Below are positions 34,661 through 42,845 of a stretch of 59,726 bases of DNA, in pieces. A program made the translations under genes and the position numbers. Positions within the stretch are counted from its first letter, which is position 1; each line of letters opens with the position of its first letter. Source of the stretch: JASGDB01 sp049841315. GTDB lineage: Bacteria > Bacteroidota > Bacteroidia > Flavobacteriales > Weeksellaceae. The stretch covers positions 1-59,726 of the forward strand of contig JASGDB010000030.1 of the NCBI GenBank assembly GCA_049841315.1. Direction: 5' to 3'. The notes beneath the pieces are model-generated. The model was not told where the DNA came from and did not search any database. It saw only the letters and a list, made by a program, of their open reading frames with translations.

Positions 34661-36424
34661 TTATTCCGATTTTTTTATTTCGCTTCTTTTTGAACGACCG
34701 TTATTATTGAACGCTTCAATCTGGAAATAATAGGCATCGGTACGGTCGGCTCCGGTGAAGAAATATTCGTTTTTGCCGTAAACCATAATGCTTCCGTACA
34801 GCTTATCGGGAGATTTTCCCCAATAAATTACATATCCGTCGGCATCGGGATTCTGTCTCCATTTGAACCAAATGCTTCTTCTTTCCCCGTATTTTTTAGG
34901 GTCGGCACGCAGAGGTACAAAATCCTGCACTTCATCAGGTGCTTTTCCGCTTCCTTTCCCGAATACACGGAATCCGCTCAGAGCAAATTTACCGGTCGGC
35001 ATTTTCAGGTTTTCCATTTTCAGGTAACGGGTTTTCACCGGTATTTCGAGTTCTGTGTAGTCGTGCGGAACATCGGAAGTATTTTTGGATTTGTCGATAA
35101 TTATTTTCCAGTTTTTACCGTCATCAGAGCCGTAGATTTTGTACTGATGCATTTTTCCGAGGGTTTTACCCATAAATTCGGCATCCTGGTCGGCATAATT
35201 AATCTGTATGGCATTTACGGTGGATATTTCTCCCAAATCCGTCTGAAACCATTCTCCTGCATTTCCCGTTTTGGCAGACCAATAGGTTTTGATGTCTTCA
35301 TCCACGGCAAAATTCGGCTGATAACCACCCAGAGTGGAGGAAGTTTGTACCGGCTTGTTGTAATTCAGAAGCATCCAGCCGGTGAAAAGTCCCTGAGAAA
35401 AATCTTTCCCCTGAGCGTATTCCGGAATGTAGGCCGGATAGTCTCCGTAAGCCGTGTTGCAGTACATCACATCATCTTTATCAAAACCGGCAGGCCATAT
35501 TCCGAGGCGTCTTTCAAAATTGTTTTTTGTGGAAATAAATATCGTGGAAACATGCCACCAGTTTCCGTAATTATCCTGAAATGTGGCTCCGTGTCCGGCT
35601 CCTCTTGCAAAACCTCCGGGTTTGTAAGAAAACGGATTATGTTGCTGATATTCAAACCCTTCCAATGGGTTTTTGGAAACGTAAACACCGTCGGAATAGC
35701 CACTGAATTCCGTTGCCGGAGCTCCGTACTGCAGATAGTATTTCCCGTTGTGCTTCGTCATCCACGCACCTTCGGTGAAAGGTTGGAGAAAAACATTGTC
35801 ATTATATTCCCCGAAACGTTCCCAGCCGTGGTCTTCGGGTTTTAATTTAATCACCGGTTTAACATATCCTTCGGACTGGAGTGTTTTTACTTTCACTTCT
35901 GTTCCCAAAAGAGGCCATTCGTTGCTTGAACCCCAATAGAGATAAAGTTTATTATCTTCTTCATCATAATGAAATGCAGGGTCCCAAGCGCCGACTTTCA
36001 GGGTATCGACAGCGATTTTCCAGTCGTCTTTGGTCGGGTTGGTGCTTTTCCATATCGGAAAATCCTGTTCCCACGTAGAGCCGAAAACATAAAGCGTATC
36101 TTTCATTGCCCATACGGCAGGTGCATTAAGGTCGTGAATGTATTTGTTATCACGTAGAAATTTCCGGTGAACAAATTTCCAGTGCAGCATATCGTCGCTA
36201 TGCCAGTATCCTTCCTGATTGGTCGAAAAAAGAAAGAGTTTTTTCTGAAAATTAACGATTAGAGGGTCGGCAGTTGCGCGGTGTTTTCCCTGTTTGGAAA
36301 AGACTTCAAAAGGCGTATATCCGTAATCGATGTTAATAGGGTTGCAATAGGTTTTCTGCTGGGAAAAAGCTATTCCCGAACATAAAAAACAGAATAGAAA
36401 AACAACGCTGTTCCGAACATTCAT
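34661..36424 (-). CDS. GH43-like glycosidase with discoidin domain
   Basis: A 587-residue secreted protein (signal peptide ends GIAFSQQ). Residues 25-360 form a five-bladed propeller of the GH43 type (HRATADPLIVNFQKKLFLF, DPAFHYDEEDNKLYLYWGSS, GAGHGATFQDNYGNWW). A discoidin (F5/8 type C) sugar-binding domain follows at about 365-490 (AVDEDIKTYWSAKTGN), and an FnIII-like tail (YYFQIEAFNNNGRS). It probably trims an arabinan, xylan or host glycan. No SusC/SusD partners flank it, so it is not part of a standard utilisation locus. Confidence 0.87.
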   Translation of the reverse strand: MNVRNSVVFLFCFLCSGIAFSQQKTYCNPINIDYGYTPFEVFSKQGKHRATADPLIVNFQKKLFLFSTNQEGYWHSDDMLHWKFVHRKFLRDNKYIHDLNAPAVWAMKDTLYVFGSTWEQDFPIWKSTNPTKDDWKIAVDTLKVGAWDPAFHYDEEDNKLYLYWGSSNEWPLLGTEVKVKTLQSEGYVKPVIKLKPEDHGWERFGEYNDNVFLQPFTEGAWMTKHNGKYYLQYGAPATEFSGYSDGVYVSKNPLEGFEYQQHNPFSYKPGGFARGAGHGATFQDNYGNWWHVSTIFISTKNNFERRLGIWPAGFDKDDVMYCNTAYGDYPAYIPEYAQGKDFSQGLFTGWMLLNYNKPVQTSSTLGGYQPNFAVDEDIKTYWSAKTGNAGEWFQTDLGEISTVNAIQINYADQDAEFMGKTLGKMHQYKIYGSDDGKNWKIIIDKSKNTSDVPHDYTELEIPVKTRYLKMENLKMPTGKFALSGFRVFGKGSGKAPDEVQDFVPLRADPKKYGERRSIWFKWRQNPDADGYVIYWGKSPDKLYGSIMVYGKNEYFFTGADRTDAYYFQIEAFNNNGRSKRSEIKKSE

Positions 36425-36531
36425 AGTGAAAAATTTTAGGAGTAAAGGTAAGGATTATTACAGCATCATTCAATGAAGAAGCCGGAGAATTTTCTAAATG
36501 TTAAATGAATTGAAATTCTATTCAGATAAAG

Positions 36532-36560
36532 AAAAAGCCCCGCAAAAAGCAGGGCAAAAG
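36532..36560 (-). terminator. Terminator of acs
   Basis: On the minus strand gccctgc pairs with gcggggc (one G-U) over a 5-base loop, followed by a T-run. Confidence 0.65.
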
Positions 36561-36587
36561 GGATAATAATTGAATGAAAAAGGTTGG

Positions 36588-38495
36588 TTATATTTTTTCA
36601 TTTTTAATTTCCTCCACGATTTCCGGATTCAACAAAGTAGAAGTATCCCCGAAATTGCTGAAATCTCCTTCCGCAATTTTTCTTAAAATCCTACGCATAA
36701 TTTTTCCTGAACGGGTTTTCGGAAGTCCGGAAACAAACTGAATTTTATCCAATTTTGCGATTGGCCCGATAGTTTCCGTAATCAGTTGATTAATTTCCTT
36801 GCGGAGATTTTCTTTATCACGGCTTTCTCCGGTTTCTTTCAGAATTACGTAGCCGTAAAGGGCGTTTCCTTTAATATCGTGAGGATAGCCTACAATCGCC
36901 GATTCCGCAACAGCAGGGTGGAGGTTGATGCTGTCTTCGATTGGTGCAGTTCCCAGATTGTGTCCGGAAACGATAATCACATCATCGACACGACCGGTAA
37001 TTCTGTAATATCCGGTTTCGTCCCTCAAAGCACCGTCGCCCGTGAAATATTTCCCCGGAAATGCCGTGAAATACGTTTCTTTATATCTTTGGTGGTCTCC
37101 CCAGATTGTTCGTGCAATTCCCGGCCACGGAAAACGGATACAAAGATTTCCGTCCACCTGATTTCCTGTGATTTCGTTGCGTTTTTCGTCCATTAAAACT
37201 GGCTGGATTCCCGGAAGCGGAAGTGTGGCATAAGTCGGTTTTGTAGGCGTAACAAATGGAATCGGCGAAATCAAAATTCCTCCGGTTTCCGTCTGCCACC
37301 ACGTATCGACAATCGGACATTTTTTGTGTCCGACGTGGTCGTTGTACCAATGCCAAGCCTCGTCATTGATAGGTTCTCCCACCGAACCGATGACTTTTAA
37401 ACTCGATAAATCGTGTTTTTCCACCCATTCGTAACTTTCTTTTGCCAAAGAACGGATTGCGGTAGGAGCGGTGTAGAACTGATTAACTTTATGCTTTTCA
37501 ATGACTTCCCAGAATCTGTCCGGTTCAGGATAAGTAGGAACGCCCTCAAAAATTACGGTTGTCGCTCCGTTCAGTAACGGGCCGTAAAGAATGTAGGAAT
37601 GTCCCGTAATCCAGCCGATGTCCGCCGTACACCAGTAAATATCGTTTTCCTGATAATTAAAAACATTTTTGAACGTATAAGCCGTATAAACCATATATCC
37701 GGCACAAGTGTGGAGCATTCCTTTCGGTTTTCCGGTAGAGCCGGAAGTATAAAGAATAAACAACGGGTCTTCTGCGTCCATAATTTTGGTAACGAAATCG
37801 GCAGAGGCTTTTTCGTATAAATCGTCGAGCCAGATGTCGCGACCTTCTTTCATTTTTACTTCGGTATGGGTTCTTTTTACGACCAGGACATTTTCCACAG
37901 TCGGGCATTTTTCTACGGCTTCATCGATGATTCCTTTTAAATCAATGGCTTTGTTTCCGCGATAACTTCCGTCCGAAGTGATGATGAGTTTCGCTCCGCA
38001 GTCGTTCACGCGGGATTCAACCGCTGTTGCCGAAAATCCTGCAAAAATCACGGAATGCACCGCACCCATTTTTGCACACGCAAGCATAGCAACGGCGAGT
38101 TCGGGAATCATCGGAAGATAAATGCAGACTCTGTCGCCTTTTTTAATACCTAATTCCGTGAGAACGTTCGCCATTTTGTTCACTTTTTCGTAGAGGTCGC
38201 GATAGGAAATATGCTGTGCTTCTTCTTTCGGGTCGTTCGGTTCCCAGATGATTGCGGTTTTATCGCCACGTTCGGAAAGATGCCTGTCCAAACAGTTTTT
38301 GGTAATGTTGAGCTTTGCATTTTTAAACCATTTGATTTGGGCTTCTTCCATATCAAACTCCACAACTTTTGTCCACCGTTGATACCAGACGAAATTTTCA
38401 TCAGCAATCTTGTCCCAGAATTTTTTCGGGTTTTTAATGGATTTTTTGTATTGTTTAAAATAATCAGGCAAATCGGCTATTAAATAGTTTCTCAT
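36588..38495 (-). CDS. acs: Acetyl-CoA synthetase
   Basis: A 635-residue AMP-forming acetate:CoA ligase. The adenylation P-loop LYTSGSTGKPKGMLHT is near residue 260, the TWWQTETG motif near 405, and the C-terminal lysine motif KTRSGKIMRRILRK near 603, the usual site of regulatory acetylation. Length is normal. It lies downstream of a broken epimerase gene and a toxin-antitoxin pair on the same strand, which may affect its transcription. A terminator follows. Confidence 0.96.
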   Translation of the reverse strand: MRNYLIADLPDYFKQYKKSIKNPKKFWDKIADENFVWYQRWTKVVEFDMEEAQIKWFKNAKLNITKNCLDRHLSERGDKTAIIWEPNDPKEEAQHISYRDLYEKVNKMANVLTELGIKKGDRVCIYLPMIPELAVAMLACAKMGAVHSVIFAGFSATAVESRVNDCGAKLIITSDGSYRGNKAIDLKGIIDEAVEKCPTVENVLVVKRTHTEVKMKEGRDIWLDDLYEKASADFVTKIMDAEDPLFILYTSGSTGKPKGMLHTCAGYMVYTAYTFKNVFNYQENDIYWCTADIGWITGHSYILYGPLLNGATTVIFEGVPTYPEPDRFWEVIEKHKVNQFYTAPTAIRSLAKESYEWVEKHDLSSLKVIGSVGEPINDEAWHWYNDHVGHKKCPIVDTWWQTETGGILISPIPFVTPTKPTYATLPLPGIQPVLMDEKRNEITGNQVDGNLCIRFPWPGIARTIWGDHQRYKETYFTAFPGKYFTGDGALRDETGYYRITGRVDDVIIVSGHNLGTAPIEDSINLHPAVAESAIVGYPHDIKGNALYGYVILKETGESRDKENLRKEINQLITETIGPIAKLDKIQFVSGLPKTRSGKIMRRILRKIAEGDFSNFGDTSTLLNPEIVEEIKNEKI

Positions 38496-38514
38496 ATTAT
38501 TTTTTTTAATTGGT

Positions 38515-38731
38515 GCTTTGATGCTTTCAAAAATAGGTAAATCCTATACAGCCCACTCAAATTTTACTAAAAAAAATTATCGGTATTTTCAGTGTAAAAG
38601 CGAAACGATTTCCGGACTTCTTCCGTATCGCTGGTTTTCCGTTTTACGGCACGAACGTTTTTACTGCGTTTCAGCAATTCTAAAACGATAACTCTGCCTA
38701 AAATTCCTGTGGCACCGGTTACTAAAATCAT
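38515..38731 (-). pseudogene. Truncated NAD-dependent epimerase fragment
   Basis: A 54-codon frame (38731-38567) starts MILVTGATGILGRVIVLELL, the Rossmann GxxGxxG start of an extended short-chain dehydrogenase/epimerase, and stops at a poly-T run. With one base removed at the T-run and one more shortly after, the reading continues SKI-EWAV, then DLPIFESIKA, resembling the next segment of such enzymes. It ends before acs. The start codon overlaps the toxin stop (TAATG), so the fragment could still be translated by coupling. No catalytic residues remain. Confidence 0.75.
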
Positions 38732-39009
38732 TATTTATCGTTGTAATGTCCGTAAACAGAAAGCACCAAAACGGTTATCAATTCATCTTGTATCCGATAA
38801 ACCAAGCGGTGTTCTCCCGAAATTCTGCGAGACCAAGTTGGGATTTCGTAGTGTTTTAATTGCTCCGGTTTTCCCGTCCCGAATGTTGGGTGTTCTTTCA
38901 GTTCTTCCAAAAGCGAATCCAATTTTTTCAGCAGAATTTTATTACCGGATTTTTTAAGCCGCTCAATATCCTTTTGGGCATCAAGAAGAAAAATAACTTT
39001 ATAACTCAT
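38731..39009 (-). CDS. Txe/YoeB-type RelE-superfamily toxin
   Basis: A 92-residue protein with the Txe/YoeB pattern: YKVIFLLDAQKDIERLKKSG at the start, then GTGKPEQLKHYEIPTWSRRI, then EHRLVYRI and the C-terminal LVLSVYGHYNDK. Family members bind the ribosome and cut mRNA. The aromatic-basic end is kept (YGHY). The upstream antitoxin gene overlaps it by 4 bases, the usual toxin-antitoxin layout, which favours a working pair. Confidence 0.85.
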   Translation of the reverse strand: MSYKVIFLLDAQKDIERLKKSGNKILLKKLDSLLEELKEHPTFGTGKPEQLKHYEIPTWSRRISGEHRLVYRIQDELITVLVLSVYGHYNDK

Positions 39010-39236
39010 AAGATGTCCCCAAAAAGTTTTTTGCGCATTTCAGGCGTGTATTCTACTACTTTTCCCTCTTCGGCATCTTTTATTGCACGGTCTATTTTTG
39101 CATAAAACTCCTCTTCCGTCATTAGTGTATCGTCCTCTTTTTCAGTGACTTCAAAACGGATTTTCATTTCTTCAAGAAAGGATTTAAGCAGAGATTTCTG
39201 CTTTTTGCTTTTCGGATATACTATCACACTTTCCAT
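39006..39236 (-). CDS. Antitoxin, DUF2683-like
   Basis: A 76-residue charged protein encoded directly before the toxin with a 4-base overlap. The N-terminus (MESVIVYPKSKKQKSLLKSF) resembles the small DUF2683-type antitoxins of Bacteroidota rather than Phd/YefM. The acidic C-terminal half (EEFYAKIDRAIKDAEEGK) is the likely toxin-wrapping segment. A good promoter lies 24 bases upstream, and antitoxins of this kind usually repress it together with the toxin. Confidence 0.75.
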   Translation of the reverse strand: MESVIVYPKSKKQKSLLKSFLEEMKIRFEVTEKEDDTLMTEEEFYAKIDRAIKDAEEGKVVEYTPEMRKKLFGDIL

Positions 39237-39259
39237 AATGAATACTTTTTATAAATATA

Positions 39260-39291
39260 CAAAAATACGGTTTAAAATTTATTCAGCACAA
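39260..39291 (-). promoter_or_regulatory. Predicted toxin-antitoxin promoter
   Basis: On the minus strand TTG (39291-39289), 21 bases, TATTTTTG (39267-39260), 24 bases before the antitoxin ATG. It overlaps the 3' end of the upstream lipoprotein gene. Confidence 0.55.
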
Positions 39292-39743
39292 CGAACATCA
39301 TAAAACCAGTTTTCATTAATTTTCTGATAATTTTTTTCAGTCAATTCTGAATCCGGATTTTTTTTAAGAAAAAAATGAGTGCATTTTCCGGAAGAAATAT
39401 GGAATTTCACATTCTGATTTTCATCAACGCTTAGAAAATTAAATTCAAATTTTCTGAATTCTTTAATAATCTGTTCTATCTGATTTTCAGTTAAATAATC
39501 TTCGTCAAATTCTATCGGTTTCCTGACTTTTATTATTGTATTTAATGTATGACTATAATCCACCGCATAAAGAGGAAGATTATTTTTATATATCATATAA
39601 ACTCCGTATCTGTCAAAAATCGTCGTTTCTTTAAAAAATGAAAAGTCGGTTTTATCATATTTAGAAATGATTTCTTCTCTATTAAATTCCTTTCCGCAGG
39701 AATTCAACAAGATAAAAACGATTAAAAGAATTATTTTTTTCAT
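39279..39743 (-). CDS. Small lipoprotein of unknown function
   Basis: A 154-residue protein with a lipoprotein signal (lipobox LLNSC, Cys16). The rest has no motif recognised; it alternates helices and strands (LTENQIEQIIKEFRKFEFNF). It lies between the hydrolase and the toxin-antitoxin pair on the same strand, with its stop inside the pair's promoter. Base composition is more AT-rich than its neighbours, fitting an acquired gene. Confidence 0.65.
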   Translation of the reverse strand: MKKIILLIVFILLNSCGKEFNREEIISKYDKTDFSFFKETTIFDRYGVYMIYKNNLPLYAVDYSHTLNTIIKVRKPIEFDEDYLTENQIEQIIKEFRKFEFNFLSVDENQNVKFHISSGKCTHFFLKKNPDSELTEKNYQKINENWFYDVRCAE

Positions 39744-39753
39744 TTTAAAACTT

Positions 39754-40527
39754 TTAAATCAAAAATTCCTTCACCGCCTGATTGAAATCTTTCGGATTTT
39801 CTGCCTGAACCCAATGTCCTGCGTTTTTTATCGTGATGATTTTGGAATTTGGAAACTGCTGTTTGATGAGAAATTCGTCTTGCGGAAGAATGTAATTGGA
39901 TTTCGCTCCGGCAATGAAAAGCGTTTTTCCCGAAAACACCCCGAATTTAATGGCATTGGAAACAAACTGGTCGTATTTTTCCGCCAGAGTTTTCAGGTTG
40001 AAACGCCACGAAAGTTTTTTGTCTTCCGTCCAATACAGATTTTTCGCCAAAAACTGAATGACAGACGTTTCTGGAATGTATTGTTTCAGGATTTCTTCCA
40101 CTTCCTGTCGGGAATTTACCGTTTCAAAATCCACCGTTTCCAACGCTTTGATAATTCCCTGATGATGCGGTGGATAGGCTTTCGGAGAAATATCAACCAC
40201 GATGAGTTTTTCGACTTTCAGCGGATATTTTACTGCAAACTGCATTACGGCTTTTCCGCCAAGCGAATGTCCCAGCAAATTCACTTTTTCCAGATTGTGA
40301 AATTCCATATAATGCGAAATATCGTGAGCCAAATCGTCGTGCGACATTTCTTCGGAATGGAAACTCTTTCCGTGATTCCGCAAATCGATTAAGTGAACGG
40401 GAAAATATTCTCCCATTTCCTTCCCGAAACTTCCCCAATTATCCAACATTCCGAAAAGTCCGTGAAATACGAGAAGCGGTGTTCCGGATTGCTGCTGTCC
40501 GTATATTTTTGAGTGGAGTATTTGCAT
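39754..40527 (-). CDS. Alpha/beta-fold hydrolase (YbfF-like)
   Basis: A 257-residue esterase-type hydrolase. Oxyanion and strand motifs are FHGLFGMLDNWG and LIDLRNHGKSFHSE, the nucleophile elbow is GHSLGGKA near residue 97, and the catalytic His is in NAGHWVQAENP near 235. This is the pattern of E. coli YbfF and related acyl-CoA or carboxyl esterases. No signal peptide. The start is preceded by the repeated ttgtttaaagttt leader (read from the plus strand). The natural substrate is unknown. Confidence 0.87.
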   Translation of the reverse strand: MQILHSKIYGQQQSGTPLLVFHGLFGMLDNWGSFGKEMGEYFPVHLIDLRNHGKSFHSEEMSHDDLAHDISHYMEFHNLEKVNLLGHSLGGKAVMQFAVKYPLKVEKLIVVDISPKAYPPHHQGIIKALETVDFETVNSRQEVEEILKQYIPETSVIQFLAKNLYWTEDKKLSWRFNLKTLAEKYDQFVSNAIKFGVFSGKTLFIAGAKSNYILPQDEFLIKQQFPNSKIITIKNAGHWVQAENPKDFNQAVKEFLI

Positions 40528-40646
40528 TTTTTTGTTTAAAGTTTATTATTTCGGGCAATATATCCCTGTTTTATTTTCAAAATTTTTAATGTATAATCTT
40601 CTTTCTCCGAAATTATAGTGAGTAAATATGCTACCGATACGCCGGA

Positions 40647-41684
40647 CTATTTAATAATTTTCCAGTAACCTGTTTTGTCGCTCCCAACACGTTCTATTAT
40701 TTTTTGTTCTTTAAGTTCTTTAATTTTTCGTTTTACAGTGCTTAAACTAACACCCAAACGTTCGCCAATTTCAGTTGCCGTAATGTCCTTTTTTTGCTTT
40801 ATTAATGAAAATACAGTATCATTTACAGTGTCAATTTTGGATTTTACAGTGTCATTTTGAGATTTTACAGTGTCAGCAAGAATGTGCATTTCTCGATTTT
40901 TAAGCGAATGGTTTTCTTTAAGCAACAAGTTTGATAGAAAGCGAATAAGAAACGTTTCTGTCTTGTAAATCCCTTTGGATAAATCTTCGTAGTTTGCTCT
41001 TACCAAAGCGTTTCGGAAATACCAAGAGTGTTCTGAAAACAAATCGTTGTTTACATTTTTAAAACCCAATTTCCGTAAATATTTGATTAGAAAAATGGCT
41101 GTCGTTCGTGTGTTTCCTTCGCCAAAAATATGAATTTGCCACAAATAGGAAATAAAATGTGCAATGTGTTCAATGGTTTCTTGTTCGTTTAACCCTTTGT
41201 AACTAAATCGTTTTTCTTGTTCAAAGTCGTATTCCAATGTTGCTTTCAAACTGTCAGCACTTGCATACAAAACCGTTTCGCCATTCAATACCCATTCTTT
41301 TTTTGTGATGTTGTAATCACGGATTTTCCCTGCCAACTTGTAAATCCCGTGAAATAATCTTCGGTGAATTGCCAGATATTCCGCCGGAGAAAATGTAAAA
41401 GTTTGTTCGCTCAACATTTCGGCAATCCGTGCAGAAACTTTGTCCGCTTCTTCGGTTCGGTCTTCGTCTGTTTTTGTTGGGTGTTGCTGATAGTAACTGT
41501 CAATGCGTTTTTTTACTTCGTCTATGGTAATATCGCCTTCAATGTTTTGTCTGGCGGTTGCTATCAAATATTCAGACGGTTTTAAGCCGTCAACTTGTTG
41601 TAAGCCGATAGCCGTTTTCCAAACTTTTGCTTTTTCAGATTTGTTTGGTTCGCCCTGTCTTAAATATTCATCAAAATTATCCAT
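40647..41684 (-). CDS. Fic-domain protein with winged-helix tail
   Basis: A 345-residue Fic protein; Fic enzymes usually attach AMP to target proteins. The active-site loop is HIFGEGNTRTTAIF at residues 185-198, a variant of HxFx(D/E)GNxRxxR with Thr for the last Gly-Arg positions. An inhibitory-helix-like IEG lies at 48-50. Residues about 260-285 hold a coding minisatellite, repeats of DTVK/DTVN from 21-base DNA units. The C-terminal winged helix (TEIGERLGVSLSTVKRKIKE) probably binds DNA and regulates the gene. It is a stand-alone gene beside a toxin-antitoxin pair; cognate antitoxin not seen. Confidence 0.87.
   Translation of the reverse strand: MDNFDEYLRQGEPNKSEKAKVWKTAIGLQQVDGLKPSEYLIATARQNIEGDITIDEVKKRIDSYYQQHPTKTDEDRTEEADKVSARIAEMLSEQTFTFSPAEYLAIHRRLFHGIYKLAGKIRDYNITKKEWVLNGETVLYASADSLKATLEYDFEQEKRFSYKGLNEQETIEHIAHFISYLWQIHIFGEGNTRTTAIFLIKYLRKLGFKNVNNDLFSEHSWYFRNALVRANYEDLSKGIYKTETFLIRFLSNLLLKENHSLKNREMHILADTVKSQNDTVKSKIDTVNDTVFSLIKQKKDITATEIGERLGVSLSTVKRKIKELKEQKIIERVGSDKTGYWKIIK
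40817..40884 (-). repeat. 21-base coding minisatellite in the Fic gene
   Basis: On the minus strand two units start gacactgtaaaatc with a 21-base period, followed by a shortened gacactgtaaatgatactgt. The frame is kept because the unit is seven codons. Confidence 0.75.
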
Positions 41685-41711
41685 AGTTCAAAAGTAGAGA
41701 ATTTTAAATAA

Positions 41712-42002
41712 TTATTTCACAGGTTTTTCTTTAATAAAAAGTGAGAGCAAAAGAAAAGTCAGAACAAACATTATGAACTGAATTATATAAACCGGTATCA
41801 AAGAATTTGGCTCTGCATATCTATAACCAAAACTGATAATTGTTACAGGAAATGTTATTACTATCGTATATATTGTCCAATCTCCATATAAAGCATCACT
41901 TCCATAAGCATTACATATAGCGAATGTTCCTAAGCCAACATAAATAGCCGAAATTATCAATGCTATTCTTCTCGATTTTAAGAAAGACTTCAAATTTTCC
42001 AT
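41712..42002 (-). CDS. Small three-segment membrane protein, unknown
   Basis: A 96-residue protein with three hydrophobic segments (about 12-30, 45-60, 68-90) and charged ends (N-terminal KSRR, C-terminal KEKPVK). No family recognised. It lies just downstream of a two-hairpin repeat and 27 bases before the Fic start on the same strand. Confidence 0.6.
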   Translation of the reverse strand: MENLKSFLKSRRIALIISAIYVGLGTFAICNAYGSDALYGDWTIYTIVITFPVTIISFGYRYAEPNSLIPVYIIQFIMFVLTFLLLSLFIKEKPVK

Positions 42003-42022
42003 AATATAATATTTTCACTAAA

Positions 42023-42075
42023 ACCACCCCGTCTTTTTTCCTGCGGAAAAAATCCACCCCTCCAAAGGAGGGGAA
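42023..42075. repeat. Two-hairpin dispersed intergenic element, copy 2
   Basis: Same plan as 2944-3000: caccccgtc, an inner stem (ttttttcc-tgc-ggaaaaaa), then cccctccaaaggagggg and gaatt. The inner stem differs from copy 1 in sequence but stays paired. Confidence 0.75.
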
Positions 42076-42078
42076 TTT

Positions 42079-42798
42079 TTACCACTTCGCCAAACGCTTC
42101 AAATACGCCTGAACCGTATTTTCCAAACCGAGATAAAGTGCTTCGGAAATCAAAGCGTGACCAATGGAAACTTCCAGAAGATTTGGGATATTGTCGGCAA
42201 AATATTTTAAATTTTCTAATGACAAATCGTGTCCGGCATTTACGCCAAGTCCGTATTTTTCGGCTTCCAATGCGGTTTCGTAATAGGGTTTTATGGCTTC
42301 TTCCTTGTTTACGGGATAATTTTTGGCGTAGGCTTCGGTATAAAGTTCAATTCTGTCCGTTCCTGTTTCGTGGGCAAATTTTACCATTTCGGGATTCGGG
42401 TCAAGGAAAATCGAGGTGCGGATTCCTGCGTTTTTAAACTCGGAAATTACATTTTTAAGAAAATCCAAATGCGTTTTGCAGTCCCAACCAGCATTGGAAG
42501 TTATCGCATCATCAGCATCGGGAACGAGCGTAGCCTGATGCGGTTTCACGTCCAGAACCATATCGATAAACGGACGGTGCGGATTTCCCTCAATATTAAA
42601 TTCCGTATAAACCAAAGGTTTCAAATCGTAAACATCTTTTTTGGTAATGTGTCTTTCATCAGGTCTTGGGTGGATTGTAATTCCCTGTCCGCCAAATTTT
42701 TGAATATCAACAGCGATTTGGGCAACATTCGGAACATCTCCGCCTCTTGCATTTCGTAAAGTCGCTATTTTATTGATATTTACACTTAGTTTTGTCAT
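42079..42798 (-). CDS. pdxJ: Pyridoxine 5'-phosphate synthase
   Basis: A 239-residue PdxJ TIM barrel that joins 1-deoxyxylulose 5-phosphate and 3-amino-2-oxopropyl phosphate in the last step of vitamin B6 synthesis. It opens LSVNINKIATLRNARGGDVP, with TIHPRPDERHI near residue 45, ATLVPDADDAITSNAGWD near 100 and GVNAGHDLSLENL near 190. Length is normal. Single gene; the start is preceded by the repeated ttgtttaaagtttaaagtt leader seen at two other genes. Confidence 0.95.
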   Translation of the reverse strand: MTKLSVNINKIATLRNARGGDVPNVAQIAVDIQKFGGQGITIHPRPDERHITKKDVYDLKPLVYTEFNIEGNPHRPFIDMVLDVKPHQATLVPDADDAITSNAGWDCKTHLDFLKNVISEFKNAGIRTSIFLDPNPEMVKFAHETGTDRIELYTEAYAKNYPVNKEEAIKPYYETALEAEKYGLGVNAGHDLSLENLKYFADNIPNLLEVSIGHALISEALYLGLENTVQAYLKRLAKW

Positions 42799-42845
42799 AA
42801 TTTTTTGTTTAAAGTTTAAAGTTCCACGTTTAAGGTTCTTTTAAT

